Assembly (NCBI GenBank): GCA_003952965.2
Contig: CM025850.1
Location: 11,906,010-11,970,009 of the forward strand
Source of the DNA: Morella rubra
Lineage: Eukaryota; Streptophyta; Magnoliopsida; Fagales; Myricaceae
Direction: 5' to 3'
Length of the DNA: 64,000 bases
The notes under the pieces are model-generated. The model did not search any database, had not been told where the DNA came from, and worked only from the letters and a program-made list of their open reading frames with translations. How positions within the stretch are numbered: the stretch's first letter is position 1; each line of letters starts with the position of its first letter. The position numbers and the translations under genes were made by a program. Of the stretch, positions 28,478 through 41,200 are shown piece by piece.

Positions 28478-31400
28478 ATGGGCATGAATTCGTTGCCATC
28501 GGAATCGAGCAGCGACCTGGACGAGCAGATCACACACCTCAGGGAATGCAAACCACTATCGGAGCAGCAGGTTCATTTATATGTGTAGTTGAAAAAAAAA
28601 AAGAAGAAAAAAGAATCTATGATCTTTTTGGATGCTGAGAAAATAATGATAAGGAATTAGAAATTTTCGAACCTTAGCAAAATTTGTTTTTGCCGTAGGT
28701 CAGAGCGTTATGCGAAAAGGCTAAGGAGATACTAATGGAAGAGAGCAATGTTCAGGTGCAACGGCTTATCCTTGCTCTTCAAATTCTCAGCTTCTCTTTC
28801 ATTATATTATTTGTTGCCGACTAGCTTAGGTTTAGCTGCTCGGCTGTTTCTCTTGTTGCTAGGCGGAAAGCTTAAACTGAAGTCCATATATATGTACTGT
28901 TAGCTAAGCTTGAAGAATCGTGTACAGTAACTCGCGGGCGGCAGTTATTGACTGATATTGAGAACCGAGCTTTTTTCCCTAAAGAAACCTCTCAGTGACC
29001 AATAGCAATTCGTTCTAAGCGCAATATGGTTACTTGCTACTATTTCTTATATCTTGATATTTTCTTCATTATAATTTGGAATTTTAGATATCTTATCTTC
29101 GGCTTTATATTCTTTCTGTCTCACAGCCTGTGAAAAGCCCCGTAACAATTTGTGGCGATATTCATGGGCAATTTCATGATCTTGCTGAACTTTTTCGAAT
29201 TGGAGGGAAGGTATCAGTTCGGATCTTGACATATCGTTTGAATTTAACTGTAATGTCTCAGCTTGGGAATGTCGAAATTAACTAATTGGGACCAGAAGTG
29301 CTTTTAAATATTGAAGTGCTTCAGGGGTATTGTAAAGAAAAATTGCCACTAGTGAGGCAACTGCTCATTTAATTCACTTTATTATTGGTTTTTAATCGAG
29401 CTCACTTTGAATGTTCTCTTCATTTGATTGACTCCCCTCTTTCCCTTAGGAAACAGAAGTATCATAATTAGTATTAATGTATGTCTTATCCACTTTTGTG
29501 GGAAGGGTTTCTCTTCAATCATTTTCTTTTTGTTTATCGTCAATATGTCTAATAACTTGACTTCATTGGAAAGTGCCCTCATTATCTGAGCCAATTCAGT
29601 GCAACTTTAACTCAGTGCTGTTTGTCATCCCATACTTGTTAAATTCATTACAAAGGCCAATATTTCCTTTATTTCTTGCTTTTAATGATTCTGTCATTTA
29701 TAGGAGTCCTCGTCTTCATATACCATCTTTTACTAGATGGATTGCTTTCCAAAAAGTTGAAGAAAAACCACAAGTTAGATTTTGTTTTTCATAACTCGTT
29801 CGATGTAATCTTAACATTCCAACATGGAAGAAGCTCAACAAGACTTGCGGGTATGGCATGTTCAGGGCATTCCAAATCCTTTTTTGGTGATCTATTTTTA
29901 GATAATATGTTTGTTGTTTACTTTCATCTGACTGTTTCTTCCTTTTAAGTTTGGGTCTAAATGATGTATTTATTTTCTTTCATTGACAGTGTCCTGATAC
30001 AAATTACCTCTTTATGGGAGATTATGTGGACCGTGGGTATTATTCTGTTGAAACTGCCACGGTATGTAAAATTTTAATCAAGAAACTTAATTATACTTTG
30101 GACCTGAAATGGCATCAAGTGTGGGTATCATCTTGTTTGTTGTACATTTTGGTTCCAGTTGCTATATTGTTATATCCCATGAGAAGTACGAAGAACTAGT
30201 CAGCCATGATATACTTCTTTGTGTTGTAACAGGCTTGGTGCATCCTATGTTGTCGTTCTTGGTTTTCTGTTTGCTAATTTTCTTTTGAGTTTTTATCCTT
30301 CAAACTGGTTTAGCCTCGTTGAAGACTGGAGTGTCATTTTGAGTCTGCTAATGTAAGTACTAGGGCTCAACTTGGATGTACTGATTAACTCGTAACCGAT
30401 TTTGAAATATTGTAAATTACTGCTTTACTGTGCCATAAGGACCTGATAGAATATATATATTTTTTATTTATAAAGAGAGATGGGAAAAATAGTAGCTTTA
30501 GAATCAAATTGACGAAATGTGTCTTCTTACGGAGAGGATTTTACATTTTATTTTGAGAGAAACAAAGAAACATGAATTTGAGATTCATGCTTTTAAATTT
30601 TCAAGAACAGGCTTGTTTTCATCTGATTCAAGGATAGGAACATCCCTCATCAACTCCAACTCTTAACGCTGGCCAACTTATCATGTGGTTGGAATCAAGG
30701 CAGCATTTCATTGAGCTAGTCACTTTGCATAAAAAATGGCTGAGGCACCCTTTGGCATTTGGAAGTTCCTGCTTTCATTGTAGGTTGGCAAATTCGAGTG
30801 ATGGAAGTTGCCCTCTTGAAGTGATAGGTCAAGGAGAGCTACTGACAATAGGACACTGTTTCTGTAATTTGGGATTTTGATGTACGATATAGCTGCTCTC
30901 AGTTTATCTTTCTTGAGTTGTTGGGTTACTTATGGAAATACTTCAACTTGGGAGGTAATGTGGCACCATTACCTGGGACATAATGTTCACAATTCTTCAT
31001 AGGTTTCGTCTCCAGATTTTATCTCTATGTTTGTCTGGTGCATTTTGTTGGTTTTTTTCTGTCCCCTGCCCAGGGGTGGGGATCCAAGGAGAAGTACTCT
31101 GGGAGTTTATGTGCTTGTCTTGTATGTTTGCATATTTTACTGGGGCTGACATTTGGCCATATATTGGTGGACTGATTAGTTTCTTCATCCAGCTCTTGGT
31201 GGCCCTGAAAGTACGCTATCCTCATCGGATTACTATTCTCAGAGGGAACCATGAAAGTCGCCAGGTATACTTTTGCAATCTTCCTTCTTTAATCTTTTTC
31301 TTTTGATGACATGAGTCCTTTTGTTTTCAACTGCTATGTTGGGGCTTTGGTGTTGATAGCAGCATGAATTTGTTGATTTCGTTACAAAGATTACATGTTT

Positions 31401-33391
31401 AGTTAGTGTTAAGTCAGAGTAGCTACCTGATATTTTGTGTAGGAATAGGAGGCATCTTAGATGAAATTCGGGGTTGCTTTTTTTCCCCGTTCATATAGGT
31501 TCTATTATGTAGTTTTTTTGGTGTTATTCCGCGTATTGCTATGTAAGCTGCAATTTTAATTTTTAGTCTGTACTGGTGAATGTTACAGCAGATATTGAGC
31601 TCATTATGTCATCTTCATTTTTTGTGTTTCCCTTTGGCAGATTACTCAGGTCTATGGATTTTATGATGAATGTCTGCGGAAGTGAGCTTTCTGTACATTA
31701 GCTTGGTATAAGAGGTCAAAATAGTTTAGGTTATTTTAGCTTTCAACAAAAAAGTAACTATGTTTTAATGCCTATAAAGCATTGGGATGACGTTGAAAAT
31801 TGACATTATTGATGTTAATATGGAGTTGAAAACTCCTTATCACTTTTGAAAGTTGTGATATATGGAAAATCTCTTTTCGTTATCTGAGGACTGTATTTTG
31901 GATAATCATAGTATATAGTTAGGTCTTGATGAGTACACAATGCATTTCACCTACTTACCTTTCTGAATAGAATACTAGTCCAAGCATTCTCATTAGACTG
32001 CTCAGCTGTGATTTTGAAGGATTTTCTTGTTGATGGATATGTGGACTTCCAACTTATCAAGGCATTGACTTACTAATGTGCTCTTATGCAAGTATATATT
32101 TGGTTTTGTTCCTCTTGTAAATCGGTGGTAACTCTGTATTTCTTTTTTTCTTCTTCATGATACTGTGCAGGTATGGAAATGCTAGTGTCTGGAAGATTTT
32201 CACAGACCTTTTTGACTATTTCCCATTGACTGCCTTGGTCAGTAAACTTTTTCCGCTTTCTGTTTGCCAATTAAAACTTGTAAGTAATACAAATGTGCAT
32301 ACAGAAGATTAAAGGTGGGAAGAGATTCACTCTTTTTACTTGTATTGTTATAGGAAGTAGTGGAGAAGGATGGGGAAAGGGAAGACAGGGTTTCTTCTTT
32401 TGCACTGACTCCTAGCTCTTTAATATCACTATAATTATTGTTATGCTCTCTTTTATAATGGTGTACATGGTGAATAACTTGCCGCAATGGCTTGCCAAAA
32501 TAGTAAAGGGGAAAATGAAGGCAATAGGATTCTACTTGTTGATTTGGATGCGATGTTCACACCCTATTTCTTTGTTTCTAGGTTGAGTCAGAAATATTTT
32601 GTCTGCACGGTGGGCTATCACCTTCAATTGAAAATCTTGATAACGTCAGGAGTTTTGATCGAGTTCAAGAGGTTCCCCATGAAGGACCCATGTGTGACTT
32701 GTTATGGTCAGACCCAGATGACCGATGTGGTTGGGGTATTTCACCTCGTGGTGCTGGATATACCTTTGGTCAGGTAACTTAATTTCTTATATCCTATTGC
32801 CTTGATGTGGTAGAGAGATATACTCACTTAAAATTGTACATTCTAAGTTTTAATGGTTCACCTGAGGTCTCCTGTATGTTCTCTGATTTCACATTCTTTT
32901 TCACAGGATATATCTGAACAATTCAACCATACAAACAACTTAAAGTTGATTGCTAGAGCTCATCAATTGGTTATGGATGGATTTAACTGGGCCCATGTCA
33001 TTATTATTTCTCACCAAATATTTGATTTTACTTTCATTAGTATTATGCAGTAAAATATTTTGATATAATGTTGTTTGGTGGGACAGGAACAAAAGGTGGT
33101 TACAATATTTAGCGCACCCAATTACTGCTATCGCTGTGGGAACATGGCTTCAATCTTGGAAGTTGATGATTACCAGGGCCACACGTTCATCCAGGTCTCT
33201 CTCTGTCCCGCTGTTGCATATTTCCAGTCGAACATGATACGTGCAACATATAACTGTTGATTTGTAGTTGGTGCCTCTGTATATCTTGTTCATGCATTTA
33301 CTAGACCAGATGTCTTGTGCTGCAGTTTGAGCCAGCTCCTAGGAGGGGAGAACCAGATGTTACTCGTAGAACGCCTGATTATTTCCTATAA
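28478..33391 (+). CDS. Serine/threonine protein phosphatase PP2A catalytic subunit
   Basis: Eleven exons: 28478-28570, 28699-28755, 29127-29210, 29990-30061, 31193-31264, 31641-31681, 32171-32237, 32582-32773, 32907-32996, 33087-33194, 33326-33391. Phases match; product 313 aa, the length of plant PP2A-3/PP2A-4. It dephosphorylates Ser/Thr residues as the catalytic subunit of PP2A A/B/C complexes. Metal-site motifs are present: GDIHGQ, GDYVDRG, GNHE, plus ARAHQLV and [12 protein letters not shown]. The C-terminus TPDYFL is the conserved tail methylated on its last Leu. I chose 28478 (MGMNSLP) because plant subunits start MGANSLP. An in-frame ATG at 28442 is the first ATG of the predicted transcript and would add 12 residues. 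Gene order points to At3g58500 (PP2A-4). Confidence 0.94.
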
Positions 33392-34750
33392 AGCAGCTGC
33401 CGCTGTGTCATAACAATAGCCACTTACTTCTAGCAGAACATATGTTCTCCTTACGCCGCTTTCCTGCTTGTGGAGTCAGAGAGATGTACACCATTGCAAA
33501 GGAAATCAAAAAATATTATGAATTCTGCCTTGCCATGTTTTTGGCAGTTGCGGGGGAACCCGGGAAGATGTGTAATAGGCAGGTATAAATGCTCTCTGAT
33601 TTGTCATACATTTTGAACCGTGCTGGACTTCCTGCCAGAGATCTTGTGTAGCAGACAGCCAAAATATATTGCTTCAAGCTGATATGTTGCTGATATGTTG
33701 ATATATTTGTTTTCCTGTTCTTTTTTCCACTTGTTTTCGTTCTCCCATCCGTCTTTTTGGCTTAAATAGATGAGTGAGATTCTGTCTGGTGGAGGGTTTG
33801 CCTCCTTTTTTTTCTTTTCTAAGCAGGTTTGCCACCAAATTTGATTTTTTCTTTAACAAGAGTGAGGGGCATAGTTAGGCGTTTTCGCTTTTCGTCTTCA
33901 TAATATACTAGTTTTCAGTTCACAACTGGATGCGAATTCTCATCTGGGTTGGAGCAAGGGGAAAAGAACGGACGCGGGCGGGGAATGTAGTAGGTTTGGA
34001 GTCAGCCATTAAAGTAACCTTACAGCTGTCGATACCAGCTACTTATATTTTTGTGTGGGGTAGGTAAAGCAAGCTCCAGTTGTTGGAATCTCCGTCCTCC
34101 CCCACACTCGATTTTCAAATATCTATATAAATTTTAACTCGTTCTTACGAATTATATTTTTGTTGTAATTTTATTTTTTAACTTGTTGGAGTTGTTATAT
34201 TAAATAATTTTTATTTTACGTAAAAGACATATGACTTTTTCCTTATTTGGCAAGATAATTTTATCTAGTCTTTTCTAGTTTTTTCTATTGTGCTTATAAT
34301 AATTTGTTAAGTCAAAAAATTATTATGTAATTAGTTTTTTTTTTTTAAGATGACTTATTTAAAATCTAGTTGGTTAAATTTATTTTTACAAATAAAGAAA
34401 AAGTCACGTGTTCTTTAAGTGAGACAAAAATTATTCAATATAATAATTTTAATAAATTGAGGGATAAAAATTCAACAAAAAATATAGTTTTGAACGTGAG
34501 TTACATCGAATTAAAATTTTTTGTAATATTTGAGAATTACGAGAAAAATCGTAATTAACTCATTTTTTTTTTCATTTTTGGGCGAAGCTGGCGAATTACA
34601 TGGTCTGCTCTCTCTCTCTATCCTTTCTCTCTACCTGTTTGGCTCTACTGGAATGGTACACCACGCACCACATGTCTTTGATCCTGAAACTCGATGAACT
34701 CCCCAAATGACCGGCCATGCTACGATTGTATGGAATAAAAAAAAAAAAAT
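33392..34750. other. PP2A 3' UTR and AT-rich intergenic DNA
   Basis: The 3' UTR occupies the first few hundred bases. Beyond about 34100 the DNA is AT-rich, with no gene or clear repeat. It ends in an A run (about 34736-34749) next to the LINE target duplication. Confidence 0.5.
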
Positions 34751-34794
34751 CTGCCATCGGATTCTTTGTTTTTTTTTTCTCCGCAAACGAAACT

Positions 34795-36055
34795 TTATTC
34801 AGGGGCAATTAGGTTCGGGGGAATAACAGATAAATCAATACAGCCTATAATTGCCTCCTGCGCACGCCATCGAGCAAGTTTATGAGCCATAGAGTTGGCA
34901 TCTCTAGGAACCCACTGAAGAGACCGCAGAGGGTATTTTTTTAGTCACATGATGTAAAAATAGCACCTTTTCCTCAATAATCCAATTAGGTTGTTCATCC
35001 TGAGAATTGATCTGTCGCACCAAAACTTGTGAATCTCCTTCAATAATCACCTTAGGAAATTCCTCAGATTCTGCAGCCCGGGCTGCCATCCGAGCGGCAA
35101 GAGCTTCTCCTTTGAGGGGATTAAAACCAGCCTTAACGCCAGCCCACACCTTACATACACGGCCATCTGACTGACGACTAACGATAGTAAAGTTAAGGGA
35201 GTTGTGATGCACAACCACATCAAAATTTCGCTTAAACACCTGATCAGGAAGGGGCTGCCACTGAATAAGACAACTCGTGGTGACCTCGCCCCAAGCAAAG
35301 AAATGCTCGTCAAAACGTTGACGAATATTAGCCTGAATCCCCTGCACATCCACATACGCCTTGTGATGAACGATGCTGTTGCAAGCATACCAGATAGTCC
35401 GCCACAAAAGCAACATAAAGAATGAATTCCTGCCAGCGCTGTTGTAATAATGCAGGAGGAAGATTTCGGGGGTTCAAAACAAACTTCATCCAACCAAGAA
35501 TCCCAGACAAGGAGAAACCATGAAGTCGCATAGGCCAAGGCCTTGTAGCCCTAATCATCCTCGAAATGTGGCATTGCAAAAATAAATGCTCCACAGATTC
35601 TAAACACACCCTACAGAGGGGACAGAGCAAGGGCGGATTCACCTCTTCTTCAATAATAGCACCCATCTTCCCATGAACTGGCAGAGCACCCACCAAAAGT
35701 TTCCAGAGTAGCAACTTAAGGCGGTGTTGAAGCTTGAGTTTCCAAATTTTGTCCCAGTCAAAATTCACAAACCCTGGCAAGCCGAACTGATGGTAGAGGA
35801 ATCATTGAATGCAGCGACAAGCAGACTTCACAGAGAAGACCCCTTTAGGATCTAAAGTCCAGCAAAGAACATCAGCATCACTCCTAACAGGGGGAAGAGG
35901 GATAGCGAGTATACCTTGCGCTGAAGACTCATCAAAATATTCTTCAATTAAAGCCACTTTCCAGCCCTTGTAAGACCAGTCAATGAGATATGAAACCGAA
36001 TTCACGCCACGGGGTAGTAGAGCATTCGGTTGAAGAGAGGGTCGAAATGAGGGCA
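34795..36055 (-). pseudogene. LINE ORF2 C-terminal fragment: zinc-finger and RNase H-like domains
   Basis: Reading on -: a piece NALLPRGVNSVSYLIDWSY, then ACRCIQ, then a plant reverse-transcriptase zinc-binding region (KIWKLKLQHRLKLLLWKLL, with LCPLCRVCLESVEHLFLQC), then an RNase H-like domain (GEALAARMAARAAESEEF, IEGDSQVLVRQIN) ending WVPRDANSMAHKLARW and a TAA at 34795-34797. The frame is broken in several places, so it is not functional. The 5' reverse-transcriptase part is missing here. The zinc-finger plus RNase H tail is typical of plant L1-type LINEs. Confidence 0.85.
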
Positions 36056-36097
36056 CTCTGCGGGATATTTTGGTGACTTTTGAGCAGTGGACTGGCC

Positions 36098-37130
36098 AGA
36101 CAATCAATATGGCAAAATCTTTCTTGACTTTCAGCAAGAATATCTGAATATGAGTCAAGCTGCTTCGGACTCGATATGTTCCACTCTTCGCATTCCTATA
36201 GCATCTACTCTCGGCACCTATCTTGGCTTGCCCACTTGCCTACCTCGGTCAAAGTCTCGGGCGTTTGCGGAGATTAAGGATGAGGTTCAACGAAAAGTGG
36301 CGAGCTGGAAGGCGAAGACGCTTTCTCAGGCGGGGAGAACGATTCTCATCCAATCGGTAGTGACGGCTCTGCCCTCTTATTTCATGTCAGTATTTTTACT
36401 CCCTAAAGGGCTTTGCCATAGTATTGATTCTTTACTATAGAACTTTTGGTGGGGGTTCTCTGATGATAAGACTCATCATTTTCATCCTAAATCCTGGAGT
36501 TCCATATGCCAGCCCAAAGATGGTGGTGGTTTGGGGCTACGTAGATATTATGATATTAATAGAGCGTTGGTGTCCAAACTTGGCTGGAAAATTCTTATTG
36601 AACCAGAGGCGCTTTGGGTTAAAGCTCTTAAGGTTAAGTATCTGGGGAGTCGAAGATTCATGGATGTTCAAATTCCAGCCGATGGTACATGGGTGTGGAA
36701 AGGCATTCTAAAATGTAGAGAGGTTATCGTAAAAGGAGCTTGCTGGTTTATTAAGCATGGTGGTGTGCATAATTTATGGTGTGACCCGTGGATTCCCTCC
36801 TTTCCCTCATTTCGGCCCTCTCTTAAACCGAATGCTCTACTACCCCGTGGTGTAAATTCGGTTTTGGATCTCATTGACTGGTCTTACGGGGGCTGGAAAG
36901 TGGCTTTAATTGAAGAATATTTTGATGAGTCTTCAGCGCAAGGTATACTTGCTATCCCTCTTCCCCTTGTTAGGGGTGATGCTGATGTTCTTCGCTGGAC
37001 TTTAGATCCTAAAGGGGTCTTCTCTGTGAAGTCTGCTTGTCGCTGCATTCAAGGATCCCTCTGCCATCAGTTCGACTTGCCAGGGTTTGTGGATTTTACT
37101 GGGGCAAAATTTGGAAACTCAAGCTTCAAC
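36098..37130 (+). pseudogene. LINE reverse-transcriptase C-terminal fragment, opposite orientation
   Basis: Reading on +: IGTYLGLP-type motif as LGTYLGLPTCLPRSKSRAF, then VASWKAKTLSQAGRTILIQS, a stop near 36439, then a continued frame through GLRRYYDINRALVSKLGWKI, WVWKGILKCR, NALLPRGVNSV and SVKSACRCIQ to the start of the zinc-finger region (KIWKLKLQ-like) at about 37125. It overlaps in content with the minus-strand fragment (NALLPRGVNSV to KLKLQ). A MITE interrupts it after 37130. Confidence 0.8.
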
Positions 37131-37407
37131 GGACAGGGATTCCCCCTTAAGAGGGAATTACTTAATGGGTCTAACAGGCCATTGGATGGATGACAACACA
37201 TTAATAAAATCCATCCAATGATATATATTATAATGTCCAAAAAAATACCAAAAAAAAAAAAAAATCCTCTAGATGGGAAATCATTGAATGGATTTATTGG
37301 GCATTTTAATATAGATCATTGGATGGATTTCATTAATGTGTTGTCATCCATCCAATAGTCTGTTAGGACCTATTAGGTAATTCCCTCTTAAGAGGGAATC
37401 CAAGTCC
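37131..37407. mobile_element. MULE-type MITE 1 (277 bp)
   Basis: It begins GGACAGGGATTCCCCCTTAA and ends TAAGAGGGAATCCAAGTCC. The two ends are inverted repeats of roughly 95 bases, which also contain the block TTGGATGGATGACAACACAT. Each end carries its own short palindrome around CTTAAG. Its immediate 9-bp flanks (AGCTTCAAC left, GTCTGAAAC right) do not match each other but match the flanks of MITE 2 in reverse complement. A 9-bp duplication and long inverted ends suggest a Mutator-like non-autonomous element. Confidence 0.85.
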
Positions 37408-37701
37408 GTCTGAAACAACCGGAAGAATTAAGCTGCTTCGGACTCAAAACAAACTTCATCCAACCAAGAATCCCAGACGAGGAGAAACCATGAAGTCGCA
37501 TAGGACAAGGCCCTATAGCCCAGACCATCCTTGAAATGTGGCATTGCAAAATAAATGCTTCACAAACTCTAAACACACCCTACAAAGGAACAGAGCAAGG
37601 ACAGATTCACTCTTCGTCAATAATAGCACCCATCTTCCCACGAACTGACATAGCACCCGCCAGAAGTTTCCAGTGTAGCAACTTAAGACAGTGTTGAAAC
37701 T
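37408..37701 (-). pseudogene. Flipped LINE fragment between the two MITEs
   Basis: On - this reads LINE zinc-finger sequence (LLHWKLLAGAMSVRGKMGAI, HISRMVWAIGPCPMRLHGF) with frameshifts, and continues exactly where the + fragment stops at 37130. If the segment is flipped, a continuous + orientation LINE is restored, ending in LSPKQLNSSGCF. It is about 76-85% similar by eye to the matching part of the minus fragment near 35420-35720. Confidence 0.8.
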
Positions 37702-37946
37702 GGACTTGGATTCCCACCTAAGAGGGAATTACCTAATGGGAATTAGATGGATGACAGGACTATGGATTCAATAAAATCTGATTCCAATCTATACCCAATA
37801 AATCCATCCAATGATTTCTGATCCAGAATCTTTTTTTTTTACATTATAATATATACCATTAGATAGATTTATTAATGTGATGTGATTCATCTAATAGCCT
37901 GTTAGAAGCCATTAAATAATTCCCTCTTAGGAGGGAATCCCTGTCC
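37702..37946. mobile_element. MULE-type MITE 2 (245 bp)
   Basis: It begins GGACTTGGATTCCCACCTAA and ends TAGGAGGGAATCCCTGTCC, with inverted ends related to MITE 1, and contains an AATCCATCCAATGATT block. The right flank is GTTTCAGAC (37947-37955), the exact complement of the right flank of MITE 1. The left flank GTTGAAACT (37693-37701) is the complement, with one mismatch, of the left flank of MITE 1. Confidence 0.83.
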
Positions 37947-38277
37947 GTTTCAGACTGCCCATCGGATTCAGTTATGAAAAGAACTCCTTTATGGAAAATA
38001 CGAAGCGCAAAGGGACGTGGTTCGCCATTCCTACTATTTCCTAGAGATCAAGGATTTACACAGCCATCTTGCAAAAAAGCCCCTTTCGTACAATAAAGCT
38101 CATGGTCAATGCTGAATACGTCCCTAATTATTGTATTACACTGTAAAAAGCTTGCTCAGAAAAACGGACGGTTCTCCCATCAACCAAAACATACCATTTA
38201 CAAAGGAGCACGTGGTACATTCCTGTGGAAACCAGCTACATAACATACTGAAAATATTTTACACGGGCAACCAAGCA

Positions 38278-41200
38278 TCACAAGCTGGCGAGAGTAAAAA
38301 GTGATGGAACAAGATCAACCACCGACCATGCAAGGCCAGCATATTGAATGAACCTTATACCTGTATCAACATCAAATGAACCCTGCTGGGAGAGAAAGAA
38401 GAGCTTTTGGATATAACCAGTTTGTCTGACATCGTCTGATTTTTTCGCCTTGCTGTTTAGGTTCGGTACGTAGCTGGTGGACTTAATTGAGATCCCCAAC
38501 GTGTTTGAAACAACCGGGAGAATCCATTTTGCGAGAGCCTTACTACAGAACTTGACAACAAGTATTGTCGGTATCCCAATCAGCACTCTTCCCACAAAAG
38601 TAGGAAAAGTGAGCTGTGGGGTAAATATTCGTGGAACGCTTTCATGGTGGAACTGATGGTATGTTTGCTGGATCCCAGCCACCTGAACGAAGTCGATATC
38701 TTTAGGTGTCAATGTTGCAAGACGAGAGCACAAAATTTAAGAGAACACACAAACATGACATGAATTCAACAACAGTTTCCCCATGTCACCTTTACCCTTT
38801 ATGCGATTTCTGTAAACGAATGTGAAGTTCATATGTAAGCGTAATGCAAGGTAGAAAATCCTTTTCCACTAATTGGTTACATCGTTTTTGTAAGCGGGAG
38901 TTTTAATTACCAAGTGAAGAGACACTTCCCATTTCCCTGACCAGTACTTGTTGTTTCTGTCGGACTTATTCTAACTTACAACCAGCAAATTTCGGTCTAG
39001 TCTAGTCATATCCGAATTATGTAATGAGATTTTTTTTTTATATAAGTAATTATGTAATGAGATATTGAAAAGAGCATATTTAATTGCTGTTGTGATTTCA
39101 TGCTATATTCTGGTAATAACAGAAGGAAGTTGAAAATTAAACATAGCATTGATTTGATCTTAAATGGGTGAAAGAAATCGCGTACAATTCCAAATGCAAC
39201 TCCATCAAAGGCCGTGTGGTACTCAAAGCTTGGTGTTGGTAGTTCAGGAGTTGGATAAGCAAAGAGCAGCAGGAAGCTTAGGGCGGTCCAAAAGGATGTC
39301 ACTGCAAAAGACACAGAAGCGCTAAATGGGACTACACAACCAAGTTGCCAAATTTTAAATCTCAAGGCATCATCTTATCTCAATTCCAAAATCACAATGA
39401 AGCCACTATGCCACCAGATTCTATATTCTCTTAAAACAAAATATCTACTATTTCAACTTAACTGTTGGAATATTTATGTTTAAGCATTCTAATTCTAGCT
39501 TATATCCTCCCAGTCCCTATGCCTACCCTGTTCCTCAAAAGGGCAGCTCCCCTCACAAATGTAATGCATTGTCCATTATTGTTTCATGAGATAATTTCCA
39601 TATGTTGAACCTCTTTCCACTTTATTAACATAATGTCCGAGGTGCCACACTTGAAGCATGGTCCCCGAGCAGGCTAAATTCCAAGCCTGGTCTTAGCTCT
39701 GCAGATAAATCAATATTTTACTACCGTAGGCTTTGTAGTCCCTTTTCCCAGATAAAATGACAGGGAACCTGGTGGCAAACATGCTCAGAAAAAGCAAAAC
39801 TGTTTAAGCCGCCAGTATAAAACTGAAATAATTAGTTATAGTAGGCATGAAGGAGCTAAATGAGATATGTTATTATTTTTATATTATAACTTTATATATA
39901 ATAATAGTTTTTAATAAACTTACCTAAGTTTGCATTTTTGCAAGATACATTCGACCGTTTTTGGAATCTAGATTGCTTGAAGCCTCTATGGAGGCCGGTC
40001 TGCCACTTCTTACCTTAATTAAGCTCTTCACAGCCTAGGTACTTCTACTTTCCACCTCTAAAATATTTGTAATCACAAATGCATCAACAGAAGTACACGT
40101 ACCATTTTGTCCGGACACGACAAACATGTCAACATATTCGTGAACTGTAAGCCAAAATGCAAGGATCACGAGGCCCATAGCAAGACCACATATGACATCA
40201 ATCACACTGTGCATGCCGAGGTAAATTCTTCCTATCAAGTAAACCAAATTTCAGTTCACGTAGCAAGAAACTACATGGCTTCCAACAACTAGTTAGATTA
40301 GATAAACTTACCAATGCCGATAAGTCCCACAAGGCAGCAAACAATGGCAAGCCCAAGAAATTTCATGGAAGCATCTTCATACTGAGGATAGGACAACACA
40401 TAGTGCAAAAGGTATCTGGAAAACCCCAGTACAAGAGGATTCCATGGTTAGACTAGAAGAGGCCATATGCTAAAATGCAGTGGCCCAGAGAAGAACCTCT
40501 TGACGTGCACAAAATACAAAGCATAAATCAGGCTGTTGTAAACAAATGCATCTACGTTCTAAGCAACAGCATACTTGGTGGACGTGAATTCATTAGTAAC
40601 ATGTTGATTAGCCTAGAAAATCACGAGATGGAGACGCCATTAGTCTTGACTCATTAGGCATGTCTTTTAAGCCTCCAAACATACATTTTTGTTAGTCCGG
40701 TGCCTTGTGAGCAAGCAAATAACTTAAGTAAATTTTGGAACATTTATGCCCCATAGCCCCTCCACAATCAAAACCCCCATCAATGCCCGTTAAATTTTCC
40801 TTTGCGACCATCACCCGGATATAATAGATTAAAATATGGCAGATGAGGAGCAAAAAGCCGGTACCCAAACAAGCAAACTGTGTTAAGAGTGTGAGAAGAG
40901 GGCAATCCATATTCCAAAGCATTATCTTCCTCGTCCTTTGTGGCAGTTATTCTCCTGACAGGTGGTGAACTGGGTCTCGGAGCTGATACCACATCCTATA
41001 CAACACAAACACCACACATGTATATCTTCATTCTAATAGCTAAATCACATACAAACAAATGAGAAGCTTAGGTAGAATAACTAAGCAGGCAAAAAAGGAG
41101 TTACCTTTATACAGTTTCCCACATAATCACAAGAGGCCATCAAAAGAGTCATTTGCCTAGCCAATCTGCCATGCCCGCTCTGCAAGATTACCCAAAAGCC

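Larger units (their letters stand above)
34751..37969. mobile_element. Rearranged LINE (L1-type) insertion flanked by a direct repeat
   Basis: The block is flanked by CTGCCATCGGATTC (34751-34764) and CTGCCCATCGGATTC (37955-37969), a 14-15 bp direct repeat with one indel, as expected of a LINE target duplication. Just inside the left copy is a T-rich tract, the complement of a poly(A) tail, so the tail points left. The left part (34795-36055) is LINE in - orientation; the right part (about 36098-37130 and a flipped piece to 37701) is + orientation. A head-to-head pair inside one target duplication suggests twin-primed reverse transcription, though the parts overlap by about 500 bases of LINE sequence. 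Confidence 0.7.
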
